NCBI GenBank assembly: GCA_021769035.1
Contig: JAETTP010000008.1
Location: 1 to 58,673 of the forward strand
DNA: 58,673 nt
From: Bacillota bacterium
GTDB taxonomy: Bacteria; Bacillota; Dehalobacteriia; UBA4068; UBA4997
Direction of reading: 5' to 3'
Shown here piece after piece: positions 16,404-25,400 of this stretch. The translations under genes were made by a program, and so were the position numbers. The first letter of the stretch is position 1. Every line of letters starts with the position of its first letter. The notes under the pieces were generated by a model, which was not told where the DNA came from, ran no database searches, and saw only the letters and a list, made by a program, of their open reading frames with translations.

Positions 16404-16655
16404 TCATCCTTGCAGCCACCTGGCCAGCCTGTCCATATCCTCAATCACAATGTCAAAAATTTCGCCAAGGCTGGCGCAATATTCCAAAACCTGCCAGGGC
16501 TCGTTGGTGTGGAAGTGGATTTTTATCAGCTTGTCGTCGCCCACAGCCAGCAGGCAATCGCCGGCAAAGTGGCTGGCAAAGTGTTCGCTGATGGCTGATT
16601 CATCAAGGCCTGCGCCCTCAATCAGCAGCTGGGTGTCGTATCTAAATTCAGTCAT
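16404..16655 (-). CDS. small stand-alone FakA/YloV-like middle-domain protein
   Basis: 83 residues. The sequence (YDTQLLIEGAGLDESAI, then LLAVGDDKLIKIHFHTNEPWQVLEYCASLGEIFDIVIEDM) resembles the segment just after the DAK2 domain in FakA/YloV fatty-acid kinase-like proteins, where H-x-HTN-P is a conserved element. No kinase domain accompanies it, the frame is intact and AAGGTG precedes the ATG, so it looks like a real small protein rather than debris. Function unknown; it might bind a FakB-like partner or a small ligand. Last gene of a four-gene minus-strand operon, 8 bases after the DUF6440 gene. Confidence 0.65.
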   Translation of the reverse strand: MTEFRYDTQLLIEGAGLDESAISEHFASHFAGDCLLAVGDDKLIKIHFHTNEPWQVLEYCASLGEIFDIVIEDMDRLARWLQG

Positions 16656-16663
16656 ATTGCACC

Positions 16664-16861
16664 TTACCTTTCCGCTTTCGGGGTAATCACCGGTTTGCCC
16701 TCCGCGTCCAAAAGCGGGGTCAGACCGCCGGCGTAGGCGGCTTCTCGGAAAAGATAATTCACACCGGTTTCGGTGTCCAGCCAGATTTGAATTATGGGTG
16801 ATTTAATAATACTGCTGGTTTGCTCGTAAATCACTTTGAAACGATTGTCCTCTTTAGCCAT
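16664..16861 (-). CDS. DUF6440 family small protein
   Basis: 65 residues. Matches my memory of DUF6440 proteins: RFKVIYEQ at the start, then the hallmark DTETGVNYLFREAAYAGGLTPLLDAEGKPV. Family function is unknown; members are small, soluble and common in gut Bacillota. TAGGAG precedes the ATG at about a 9-base gap. It lies 20 bases after the EamA transporter gene and 8 bases before the FakA-like gene, so all are probably one transcript. Confidence 0.75.
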   Translation of the reverse strand: MAKEDNRFKVIYEQTSSIIKSPIIQIWLDTETGVNYLFREAAYAGGLTPLLDAEGKPVITPKAER

Positions 16862-16881
16862 AACATAATCTCCTAAAAAAG

Positions 16882-17904
16882 TTAGTGTGCAAGCGTTGTT
16901 TTATGTTTATGCAAATGTTTGCCGTTGTGCAGCAGATGCGAATGTGGGTGGCAGTGTTCAATGGTTTTGCTGACCATAACGCCGTTTTGCCGGCAGCGTA
17001 TTTGGTGAGTGTGCCGGTGGGTGTGGTTGACGGCCAGGGTGTCCACGGCAATCAGGGCGGAGCCGGCCAGCATTAGCAGCAGGGCTAGCAGATAGTTAAG
17101 GGTTAGGCTTTCTTGCAAAAAGACAAAGGAGAGGAACGCGCCGATAAATGGTGCAATGGCGTAGTAGGCGCTGGTTTTGGCCGCGCCCAGCACATTTTGG
17201 GCCTTTATATAGAAGAAAATGCTGAGGCCGTAAGCCACAAAGCCAAGCGCCAAGGCCAGCAAAATATAAGTAAGGTTGGGCAGGGTCTCGCCTACGGCAA
17301 AGGAGATGAGTAAGGAGCCCAGGCCGGAGCCGAGGCCTTTCAGCGTCACAATTTCGTAGGTGTTTTTGGCGGCAAGCCGCCTGGTGCAGTTGTTTTCCAG
17401 GCCCCAGCAGCAGGTGGCCAGTAGCACCAGCAGGGAACCCCAGGAAAAGGTTAGGCTGGAGAGATCCTCAAAGGAGAGGATAAGGCTGGAAAGGGTGACT
17501 AAAAAGATGGCTCGCCAAAGCCGGGCGGAGATGGACTCTTTGAAGATGAGCAGGGCAATTAGCGAGGTGGCGACAATCTCAAAATTGTTCAGCAATGAGG
17601 CGTTGGCCGACGTGGTGTGCGCCAGGCCGAACATCAGCAAAATCGGCGCGATAATATCCAAAACGATCATGCCCAGCGTGTAAGGCCAATCTTCCTTGGT
17701 GAGGTTCGGCTGGCGGCTGGGCGCGTTTTTTAAGCGGGAAGCCAGGTAAATGCCGCCGATGCCAATGCCGGCGCCAAAATAGAGCAGGGCGGCCAGCAGC
17801 GTGGGCGGCACGGCCTGCAGCAGGGTTTTGGAAAACGGCATATTGACGGCGTAAAAAACGGCAGCCAGAATGGCATAAAAAATGGCAATCAGCTTGTTAG
17901 ACAT
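16882..17904 (-). CDS. EamA/DMT family transporter with histidine-rich C-terminal tail
   Basis: 340 residues with ten membrane helices in two EamA repeats (about 5-145 and 155-290). DMT proteins carry metabolites or amino acids out of or into the cell. After the last helix a cytosolic tail of about 50 residues has roughly 13 His and 2 Cys (NHTHRHTHQIRC, EHCHPHSHLLH, KHLHKHK), a likely metal-binding segment of the kind seen on zinc or nickel transporters. Whether it senses, buffers or moves metal is inference. AAGGAG lies 7 bases before the ATG. It follows the metallo-beta-lactamase-fold gene by 14 bases. Confidence 0.87.
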   Translation of the reverse strand: MSNKLIAIFYAILAAVFYAVNMPFSKTLLQAVPPTLLAALLYFGAGIGIGGIYLASRLKNAPSRQPNLTKEDWPYTLGMIVLDIIAPILLMFGLAHTTSANASLLNNFEIVATSLIALLIFKESISARLWRAIFLVTLSSLILSFEDLSSLTFSWGSLLVLLATCCWGLENNCTRRLAAKNTYEIVTLKGLGSGLGSLLISFAVGETLPNLTYILLALALGFVAYGLSIFFYIKAQNVLGAAKTSAYYAIAPFIGAFLSFVFLQESLTLNYLLALLLMLAGSALIAVDTLAVNHTHRHTHQIRCRQNGVMVSKTIEHCHPHSHLLHNGKHLHKHKTTLAH

Positions 17905-17918
17905 TTGAGCTCCTTTTT

Positions 17919-18728
17919 CTAAAACGTTATTTCCAGGCCAACCCGCAGCTGCTGCACGGTTTGGCCCAATTCCTGCTGCAATATATCAAAGGCGGCTTCG
18001 CCGGTGCAGTGGCCGGTGTGGATAGCGGTCAGGCCGGCTTGCCGTAGTTGGCCGGCCAGCGTTTGCACCTGCTGTGGCGTTTGCTGGTAAAGGTGGAAGC
18101 CGCCAATCAGCCGGCAGACCGGGCGGCCCAGCTGCTCTTCCGCCTCGCGGATAATATTCAGCACGCCGCCGTGGGAGCAGGAGTTGAAAACCACCAGCCC
18201 CTCCGGGCGCTCAAAAACCAGGCTTTGCTCGTGGGCGAAGTCGTCCGGCTGCCATTCGCCGTTGCAGAGCCGATACATATTGGCCTGCTTGCCGGCCTCG
18301 GCCAGCCCCGGCGTGGCGTGGGGCAGCAGCCAAACGCCGTCGGCCAGCTGAAAGGGGCCGTCCACCTGTTGGATACGCGGCGCAAAATCCTGCAAAATAT
18401 GGCTTGGCAGGCCGATATATTTGTACTCGCCCTCTTCAATTTTGTAACAATTTTCGGCGGCGGCGCTTTGCAGATAAAATTTAGCCCGCCGGTTATGCCG
18501 GAAAAAATCCGCCATGCCGTCGGCGTGGTCGTAATGGGCGTGGGATAAAACGGCCATATCCACCGCGGCAATATCCAGCCCCAGGCTTTCGGCGTTTTGC
18601 CGGAACAGGGCGGACGCGCCGCAGTCCAGCAGGATATTCAATTCGCCGGTTTCAATGTAAATGCTGAGCCCCCATTCACCGGGCAGGCTTTCCGTGCCGA
18701 TGTTATCGGTCAAAACTGTTGCTTTCAT
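17919..18728 (-). CDS. metallo-beta-lactamase-fold hydrolase
   Basis: 269 residues with the dinuclear metal motif SHAHYDHADG (HxHxDH) near residues 82-91, a later SHGG block and the C-terminal HTGHCTG. It belongs to the group often annotated as 7,8-dihydropterin-6-yl-methyl-4-(beta-D-ribofuranosyl)aminobenzene 5'-phosphate synthase-like, cytosolic and of uncertain substrate in bacteria. First gene of the operon with the EamA transporter, DUF6440 and FakA-like genes, and divergent from addB. A possible -10 TATAAT lies at 18763-18758 on the minus strand, without a convincing -35. Confidence 0.85.
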   Translation of the reverse strand: MKATVLTDNIGTESLPGEWGLSIYIETGELNILLDCGASALFRQNAESLGLDIAAVDMAVLSHAHYDHADGMADFFRHNRRAKFYLQSAAAENCYKIEEGEYKYIGLPSHILQDFAPRIQQVDGPFQLADGVWLLPHATPGLAEAGKQANMYRLCNGEWQPDDFAHEQSLVFERPEGLVVFNSCSHGGVLNIIREAEEQLGRPVCRLIGGFHLYQQTPQQVQTLAGQLRQAGLTAIHTGHCTGEAAFDILQQELGQTVQQLRVGLEITF

Positions 18729-18793
18729 TTTTTTCGCCTCAATTCTTTTGCTTCCATATTATAATAACATATTTTTTTACGCAAGTAAAGTTT

Positions 18794-18819
18794 GTCAGAC
18801 GAAAAAATGTCGGACGAAA
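18794..18819. repeat. direct repeat in the divergent control region upstream of addB
   Basis: GTCAGACGAAA (18794-18804) and GTCGGACGAAA (18809-18819) differ at one base and are spaced 15 bases start to start. They lie between the divergent metallo-hydrolase and addB genes and could be a regulator site. No regulator is suggested by the motif. Confidence 0.45.
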
Positions 18820-18914
18820 GTTGGAGTATTTAGGGGGATTGTGTTGTTTGGGGCAGGTTTAGGCGGATTTATGCCGAATAATAATGGACATTCAATATAA
18901 AGGGAGAGGTTTTG

Positions 18915-21900
18915 ATGAAGCTGCGTTTAATTGAGGGCGGTGCGGGCAGTGGCAAAAGCCGCCTGTGCCTGACGGAGCTGGCAGCCCGACAAAAGGAGCA
19001 GCCGGTGGGGCCGCCTTTGCTGCTGTTGGTGCCGGAGCAGGCCACCTTTGGCAGCGAGCGGGCCTTTGTGGGCTTTGTGGGCGCCAGCCTGCGCGCGCAA
19101 GCGGTGAGCTTTTCCGGCTTATACCGGCTGCTGGCGGCGGAGCAGACCTTTGCCGCCCTGCCCTGGCTGGACGAGCAAGGCCGGGCTATGCTGCTGGAAG
19201 CCTGCCTGCAACAAAACTGCGGCCAGCTGGAGGTTTTGGATGCAGCGGCCGGTAACGTCAGCTTTGTGGACGCCCTGGCCCGCGCGCTGGTGGAGTTCGA
19301 GCAGTATTCCGTGGCCCCGGCAGATTTGCGCCGGGCGGCGGAAAAGCTGCCCGCCGGCGGCCGTCTGCTGGCCGGCAAGCTGCGGGATTTGGCCCGGCTT
19401 TATGAGGCCTATTTGCGTATGGTGGTGGGCGGCTTCCGCGATCAGGGCCTGATGATGGCCGAGTTGGCCCAGGCTGCGGCGGCCAGCCGGCTTTTGCAGG
19501 ACGCGGAGCTTTGGCTGGATAACTTTCTGGATTTTAACCCCTCTCAGCTGGCGGTGCTGCGGGCCTTGTTTCCCAAGCTGCGGGCCGTCAATTTGTGCCT
19601 GTGCCTGCCGCCCGGCGCGGCGGAGAACCCCGGTTTGGGCCGGATATTCGGCGGGCAGCTGCGCCTGCGCAAGCAATTTTTGCAGCTGGCGGCGCAGTTG
19701 GGGGCGGAGGTGGAAGTAACCAGGCTGACCGCTAACTGGCGGCAGCAGCTTAACCCGGAGCTGGCGGCGGTGGAAGCCTGCTTTGCCTATGGCTGTTTTG
19801 CGGCCAGAATGCAGCCGGGCCGGGATTGGCCGGCTTTGGCGGCGGAGCCGCCGGTCAAAATTGAACTGCTGGCTGCGCCGGACGCGGCGGCGGAAGCGGC
19901 CTATGCCGCGCAGACCATTGTGCGGCTGTGCCGGGAGCAGGGTTATCTTTTCCGGGATATTGCGGTGATTACGCGCAACCTGGCCACTTACCGCACCGAA
20001 TTGGAAAATACTTTTCGGGATTTTGGCATCCCTTACTTTTTTGATATGGGGGCGGAGCTGGGGCGGCACCCTCTGGTGAAGCTGATAAGCACGGTTTTGA
20101 GCGTGCTGGCGGAAAACTGGGCCACCCCGGCGGTGCTGGCCTATCTGAAATCCGGCCTGGCTCCTCTAAGCCTGGAGGAGGCCGACCGGCTGGAAAATTA
20201 CGCCCTGCGCTGCGGTTTGAAAAGCTATATGTGGCGGCAGGCCGGCAAATTTAAGCGCACTGCCGGTTATTTTAGCGCGGCCGAGCTGGCGGAAATCAAT
20301 GTGCTTGCCGAGCGGGCCCTCTCTCCTTTGTTGCAGCTTTGGGAGGGGTTGCGCGGCGCGCAGCCGGATTTGACGGTGGGCAGGCTGGCGGAGGCATTGC
20401 AGGAATTGTTGCAAACCTTGCAGGTGGCGGAAAGTCTGCTGGCCTGGGAACAGGCGGCGATGCAGCGGCAGGAGCTGCGCCTGGCCGACGGCCATCGTCA
20501 GATTTTGCCCAAGGTGGAGCAGCTTTTGGCCCAGCTGGCGGCCTTTTTGGGGCAAATGCCGGTGAGCTTTGCCCAGTTTGCGGAGCTTTGGCAGGAGGGC
20601 ACGGCCCGCTTGCAGCTAAGCTCCATTCCGCCCTCCGGCAACGAGGTGAACGTGGCGGAAATTAGCCGCAGCCGCTTGCCGGAAATTAAGGCGGCCATTG
20701 TGCTGGGCCTGAACGAGGGCGAGCTGCCGGCGGTGCTGGCGGAGGACGGCCTGCTGGGCAGCGCAGACCGAGAGGCCCTGGCCGGCATGGGCATTGAGTT
20801 GGCCGCCGGCCCCAGGGAGAGGCAGGAAAACGAGGAATATTTGGCTTATATCGCGCTGACCCGCAGCAGCGAGCTGCTGTTTTTGAGTTACTCCGAGCGG
20901 GCGGCGGACGGTGCAGAATTGCGACCCTCGACGGCGTTGACGCGCTTGCAGCAGATTTTCCCCAAGCTGGAAGTGAAGCGACCGGCGGATTTGCCGCTGC
21001 CGGATAATTTGGGCGGCGACAGGCATTTGTTGGCTGGACTGGCGGCTCATTTGGCCGGGCTGAGGGACGCGCCGGGCGTGCCAAGCGCGCAAATTGAGCA
21101 AAACGGGCAGAACGCACAAGGAGTGGATTTGGTTGACGCCAACGCTTCTGATGTTGACGCTTTTTGGCGGGGCGTTTGCCAAAGCTTGACGGAGCAGGGC
21201 CGTTTGCAGCCGGAGTTGGCGGCTTTGCGGCAGGGTCTGGCCTATCGGGTGGATAGGGCTCCGCTGGACCGGCGGCGTTTTCAGGCGCTTTACGGCAGCG
21301 GCGGTCTGCGTTCCACCAGCGTTTCTCGGCTAGAGCGCTTCAATAACTGCCCCTGCCGCTACTACGCCACCTACGGCTTGGGTTTGGAGCCGCGGGCGGA
21401 ATTTAAGCTGCAAACGGCGGATATAGGCTCGCTGTATCATTATATTTTGTCCGAGGTTATGCAGCAGCTGGCTGCGGCGGATTGCGATTGGGCGGCCCTC
21501 ACGGCGGCGGAGCTGGAGCCGTTGGTGCGCCAGACTATGCAGGAGTTTGCGGCCCGCGGCCTGGCGGATATTTTGGCGGACAGCGGCAAAAACAGCTATA
21601 TGGCGGAAAAAATGCTGGCAGTGGTGACACAAAGCCTGCTGGATATGGCGGCCAACCTGGCGGCGGGCAGCTTCCGGCCGTTGCGCTTTGAGCTGAAATT
21701 CGGCCTGGATAAGGACGGCTTGCAGCCCCTGGAGCTGGAGCTGGCGGACGGCCGGCGCGTCAGCCTGCGCGGTATGATTGACCGGGTGGACGCCGCCCAG
21801 GGCAGCGATGCCGCATTTGTGCGGATTATTGACTACAAAATGCAGAATAAAACCCTGCGTTTGGCGGATATATATTATGGATTGAACTGGCAACTGCCCT

Positions 21901-22424
21901 TGTATTTGGAGGCGTTGCTGTGCAATGTCAAAGACGGGCGGCAGCTGCGCCCGGCCGGCATGTTTTACGTGCCGGTGCAGGAGATTGTGAAAAATGTGCG
22001 CTCTTTGGCAGAGGAGGGCGCGGCGGTGAAACTGCAAGGCCTGGCCGTGCTGGACACGGAGGCTTTGCTGCTGGCGGAGCGCGGGCTGGAGCCTGGCGCG
22101 CACGCCAAAACTATGCACGTGCAGTGGAAAAAGGACAGCAGCTTCGGCCCGCACACCTTGGGCCTGAGCCCGCAGGAATATGCTTTTATGCAGGATTGCC
22201 TGCAAAAGCAGGCGGCGGAATGCCTGGGGCGGTTGCAAGCCGGCGAAATCCGGCAGCGGCCCCTGGAGCAAAATGGCCGTTTGATTTGTGAATATTGTGA
22301 TTTTTACACCGTCTGTGCGGTGGATTTGGCGGTGGAGCGGGATAGCCGCCCGGTGGAGAATTTGAGCCAGGCGGAGGTGCTGCAACGTTGGCGGCGGCAA
22401 TATCCCCAGGCGGAACAGGAGTAA
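18915..22424 (+). CDS. addB: ATP-dependent helicase-nuclease subunit AddB
   Basis: 1169 residues, full size. AGGGAGAGG is 6 bases before the ATG at 18915; a TTG one codon earlier is less well placed. The N-terminal helicase-like fold has Walker A GGAGSGKS (residues 8-15), and the C-terminal nuclease domain holds RIIDYKMQNK. The four Fe-S cysteines of AddB are present: NCPCRYY before the nuclease domain and CEYCDFYTVC near the C terminus. With AddA it resects double-strand breaks and responds to Chi-like sites, the Bacillota counterpart of RecBCD. The Ala/Leu/Gln-rich composition is shared with AddA. Confidence 0.95.
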   Translation: MKLRLIEGGAGSGKSRLCLTELAARQKEQPVGPPLLLLVPEQATFGSERAFVGFVGASLRAQAVSFSGLYRLLAAEQTFAALPWLDEQGRAMLLEACLQQNCGQLEVLDAAAGNVSFVDALARALVEFEQYSVAPADLRRAAEKLPAGGRLLAGKLRDLARLYEAYLRMVVGGFRDQGLMMAELAQAAAASRLLQDAELWLDNFLDFNPSQLAVLRALFPKLRAVNLCLCLPPGAAENPGLGRIFGGQLRLRKQFLQLAAQLGAEVEVTRLTANWRQQLNPELAAVEACFAYGCFAARMQPGRDWPALAAEPPVKIELLAAPDAAAEAAYAAQTIVRLCREQGYLFRDIAVITRNLATYRTELENTFRDFGIPYFFDMGAELGRHPLVKLISTVLSVLAENWATPAVLAYLKSGLAPLSLEEADRLENYALRCGLKSYMWRQAGKFKRTAGYFSAAELAEINVLAERALSPLLQLWEGLRGAQPDLTVGRLAEALQELLQTLQVAESLLAWEQAAMQRQELRLADGHRQILPKVEQLLAQLAAFLGQMPVSFAQFAELWQEGTARLQLSSIPPSGNEVNVAEISRSRLPEIKAAIVLGLNEGELPAVLAEDGLLGSADREALAGMGIELAAGPRERQENEEYLAYIALTRSSELLFLSYSERAADGAELRPSTALTRLQQIFPKLEVKRPADLPLPDNLGGDRHLLAGLAAHLAGLRDAPGVPSAQIEQNGQNAQGVDLVDANASDVDAFWRGVCQSLTEQGRLQPELAALRQGLAYRVDRAPLDRRRFQALYGSGGLRSTSVSRLERFNNCPCRYYATYGLGLEPRAEFKLQTADIGSLYHYILSEVMQQLAAADCDWAALTAAELEPLVRQTMQEFAARGLADILADSGKNSYMAEKMLAVVTQSLLDMAANLAAGSFRPLRFELKFGLDKDGLQPLELELADGRRVSLRGMIDRVDAAQGSDAAFVRIIDYKMQNKTLRLADIYYGLNWQLPLYLEALLCNVKDGRQLRPAGMFYVPVQEIVKNVRSLAEEGAAVKLQGLAVLDTEALLLAERGLEPGAHAKTMHVQWKKDSSFGPHTLGLSPQEYAFMQDCLQKQAAECLGRLQAGEIRQRPLEQNGRLICEYCDFYTVCAVDLAVERDSRPVENLSQAEVLQRWRRQYPQAEQE

Positions 22425-22433
22425 GGATACAAA

Positions 22434-25400
22434 ATGGCTTGGACGAATGAACAACTGGCGGCTATGCAGAAAAACAGCGGCAATCTGCTGGTGGCGGCCG
22501 GCGCCGGCAGCGGCAAAACCGCGGTGCTGATTGAGCGGATTATGGGAATTATCACCGATTTGGCGCAGCCGGTGGATGTGGACCGCCTGCTGGTGTTGAC
22601 CTATACCAACGCGGCGGCGGCGGAAATGCGCAGCCGGCTGACGGCGGCCCTGCGTCAGCGCTTGGGCGAGGCCGAGCAGGAGGCGGAGGCCGCCCACCTG
22701 ACCCGGCAGCTGGTGCTGCTGCAACGGGCGAAAATTATGACTATCCACGCCTTTTGTCTGGATTTGCTGCGGGAATATGGCTACGTCCTGGAGCTGGACG
22801 CTAAAAGCCATATCGGCAGCGAGGGCGAGTTGAATATGCTACGGGAGCGCACCCTGGAGGAGGTCTTTGAGGCCGCCTACAACGAGCCGGAATCCGGCCT
22901 GCGCCTGCTTTTGCAGCACTATAGCCGCGGCCTGGGCGACGACAACATCAAGGCGTTGGTGCTGCGGTTGGTGGAATTTGGCGAAAGTATGCCGGATATT
23001 GAGGGCTGGCTGGCCGGACTGTCCGCGGTTTACACCCAGGGGCAGGCGGTTGCCTGGCAGGATTACTTTGCGGAGTGTCTGCGGGACGAGCTGGCAGAGC
23101 TGGCCCAGCTTGGCCGGGCGGCGGTGGAGCAGGCGGAATGGGCCGGACTGACCCAATATCTGAGCCTGTTGCAGGCGGAGGCGGCGGAGCTGACTCAAAT
23201 GGCGGCTGTGGTGGCAGCCGGGGATTTGCCGGCCTGCCTGAGGGCGCTGGCGGAGTTGGAGTTTAAGCGTCTGCCGGCCATTCGGGCCAAAGAGGGGTTG
23301 GACACAGCGGCCAAGGAGCGGGTGCAGCTGCTGCGCAAGCAGGTTAAAGACGGCTGCGCGGCCCTGCTGCGGGAGGCAGCCCCGCTGCTTAGCGGTGCGC
23401 TGACCGAGGAGCTGCACAGTCTGGCCCCGCTGGCGGAGGCTTTGGTGAACCTCACTGTGGCTTATTATCAGGCCTGGCAGCAGGCCAAACGGCGGCGCAA
23501 GCTGCTGGAATTTACCGATTTGGAGCATTATGCGCTGACTTTGCTGCGGGACGAGCAGCTGGGCGTGGCGGCCAGCCTGCGCCAGCACTTTTTTGAAATA
23601 CTGGTTGACGAATATCAGGATATTAACGAGGTGCAGGAAAGCCTGCTGGAGCTGTTGAGCAGCGGTGACAACCGTTTTATGGTGGGCGACATCAAGCAGA
23701 GCATTTACCGCTTTCGGCTGGCGGAGCCGAGCCTGTTTTTGCGGCGTTTTGCGGCCTACGGGCGGGGCGAGGGCGGCCGGCGGATTGACCTGAACCGCAA
23801 CTTCCGCAGCCAGGGGACGATTTTGGCCGGCGTGAATTTTATTTTCAGCCGCCTGATGAGCGGCGGCAATTTGGAAATAACCTACGACGAGGCGGCCATG
23901 CTGCATTGCGGCCGGCCGGAGTTGGCGCAGGAGCCGGTGGAGCTGCTGATTATCGACAAAAAATCGGTGCGTCAGAACAACCGCGCCGACGGGGCGTTTG
24001 CCGCCGAGGAGCCGGCGGAACGGGCAGAACCGGCGGAAGCGGATGCGTACGCAGACGTGGAAAGCGGCCTGGGCCGCTGGCTGGAGGATATGCAGGCGGC
24101 GGAGATGGAGGCCAATCTGTTGGCCGGAAAAATCCGGGAGCAGCAGGCCCAGGGCCGCGCCCTGAGCGATATGGTGATTTTGCTGCGGGCGGTGCGGGGT
24201 TGGGCCCCGATATTCAGCCAAATTTTGCGGGCGCAGGATATACCGTGCGTGGCGGACGGCTTTGACGATTTCCTCAGCCTGCCGGAGGTGCAGGTGGTGC
24301 ACAGTCTGCTGGCGGTGTTGGATAATCCTCGGCAGGATATTCCGCTGGCGGCGGTGCTGCACTCGCCGCTGGTGGGGCTGAGCCTGGCGGAGCTGGCGGA
24401 TTTGCGGATCCTTTGCAAAAACCTGCCGCCGGAGTTTGCCCACCCTTGCTTGTATGACGGTCTGCTGCAATCCCACGACGGGCGGCTGTTGGCTTTTGCC
24501 CAGCGTTTGCAGGATTGGCGGCGGCGTAGCCTGGAGTTGGGGGCAGCGGAGCTGTTGGAGTATCTCTACAACGCCACGGCTTTGCCGGAGCTTTTGGGCT
24601 CTCTGCCGGGCGGCGCGCTCCGGCGCGGCAGCCTGCGGGAGCTGCAACGGCTGGCCGGGGAATATGACGCGGCCGGCGGCGTGGGCTTGGGGCGGTTTTT
24701 GCAGTTTTTGGCGGCCGGCAACAAAGCGGCCGGCAGCAAGCGACAGCCGGCGGCCGGCGGCCTGGCGGCGGTGCGCCTGATGAGTATTCACAAAAGCAAG
24801 GGGCTGGAATTTCCGGTGGTGTTTGTGGCAGGTTTGGGCACCGCTTTTAATGAAGAGGATTTTCGGCGGGATATTCTGCTGCACCGCAGCTTGGGCTTGG
24901 GTATGCGGCGGGTGGATTTGCCGGGCCGGCGGAAGTATCCCACCTTTGGTTTTAATATGATAACCCGCAAGGCGCGTTGGGAAAATTTGGCGGAAAGCCT
25001 GCGCCTGCTTTACGTGGCGATGACGCGGGCGGAAAACAAGCTTTATCTGGTGGGCACCGTCGCTTCCTGGGAGGCATTGAGCAGTACCCTGGCCAGCCTG
25101 GCCGGGCCGGAATATGGCGTGGCGGGGCCGGTGACGGCCGGCTTTTTGGCCAAGCACCGCAATTTTTTGTGCTGGCTGTGCGCGGCCCTGTTGCAGCACC
25201 CGCAGGCGGATTTGCTGCGTCAGCTGTCCGGCTTGACGCGAGGGTGGCGGGCAGCCGACGGCGAGGGCGGCGCCTTTCGGCTGGAGCTGGTGCAAAGTTT
25301 GCCGCGGGCGGCCGGTGCGGAGCCGGGCGCGGCAGGCGCTTTCGATTTCGCGGCTTGGCTGGCGGCCGGGCCGGAAGCAGCCCGCGGCCCGATTGAGCGG

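Noticed and set aside
16252-16686. 144-codon and 111-codon plus-strand frames over the structured RNA and the FakA-like gene
   Set aside because: They read through a terminator and antisense to two recognisable small proteins, have no ribosome site, and match no family I know.
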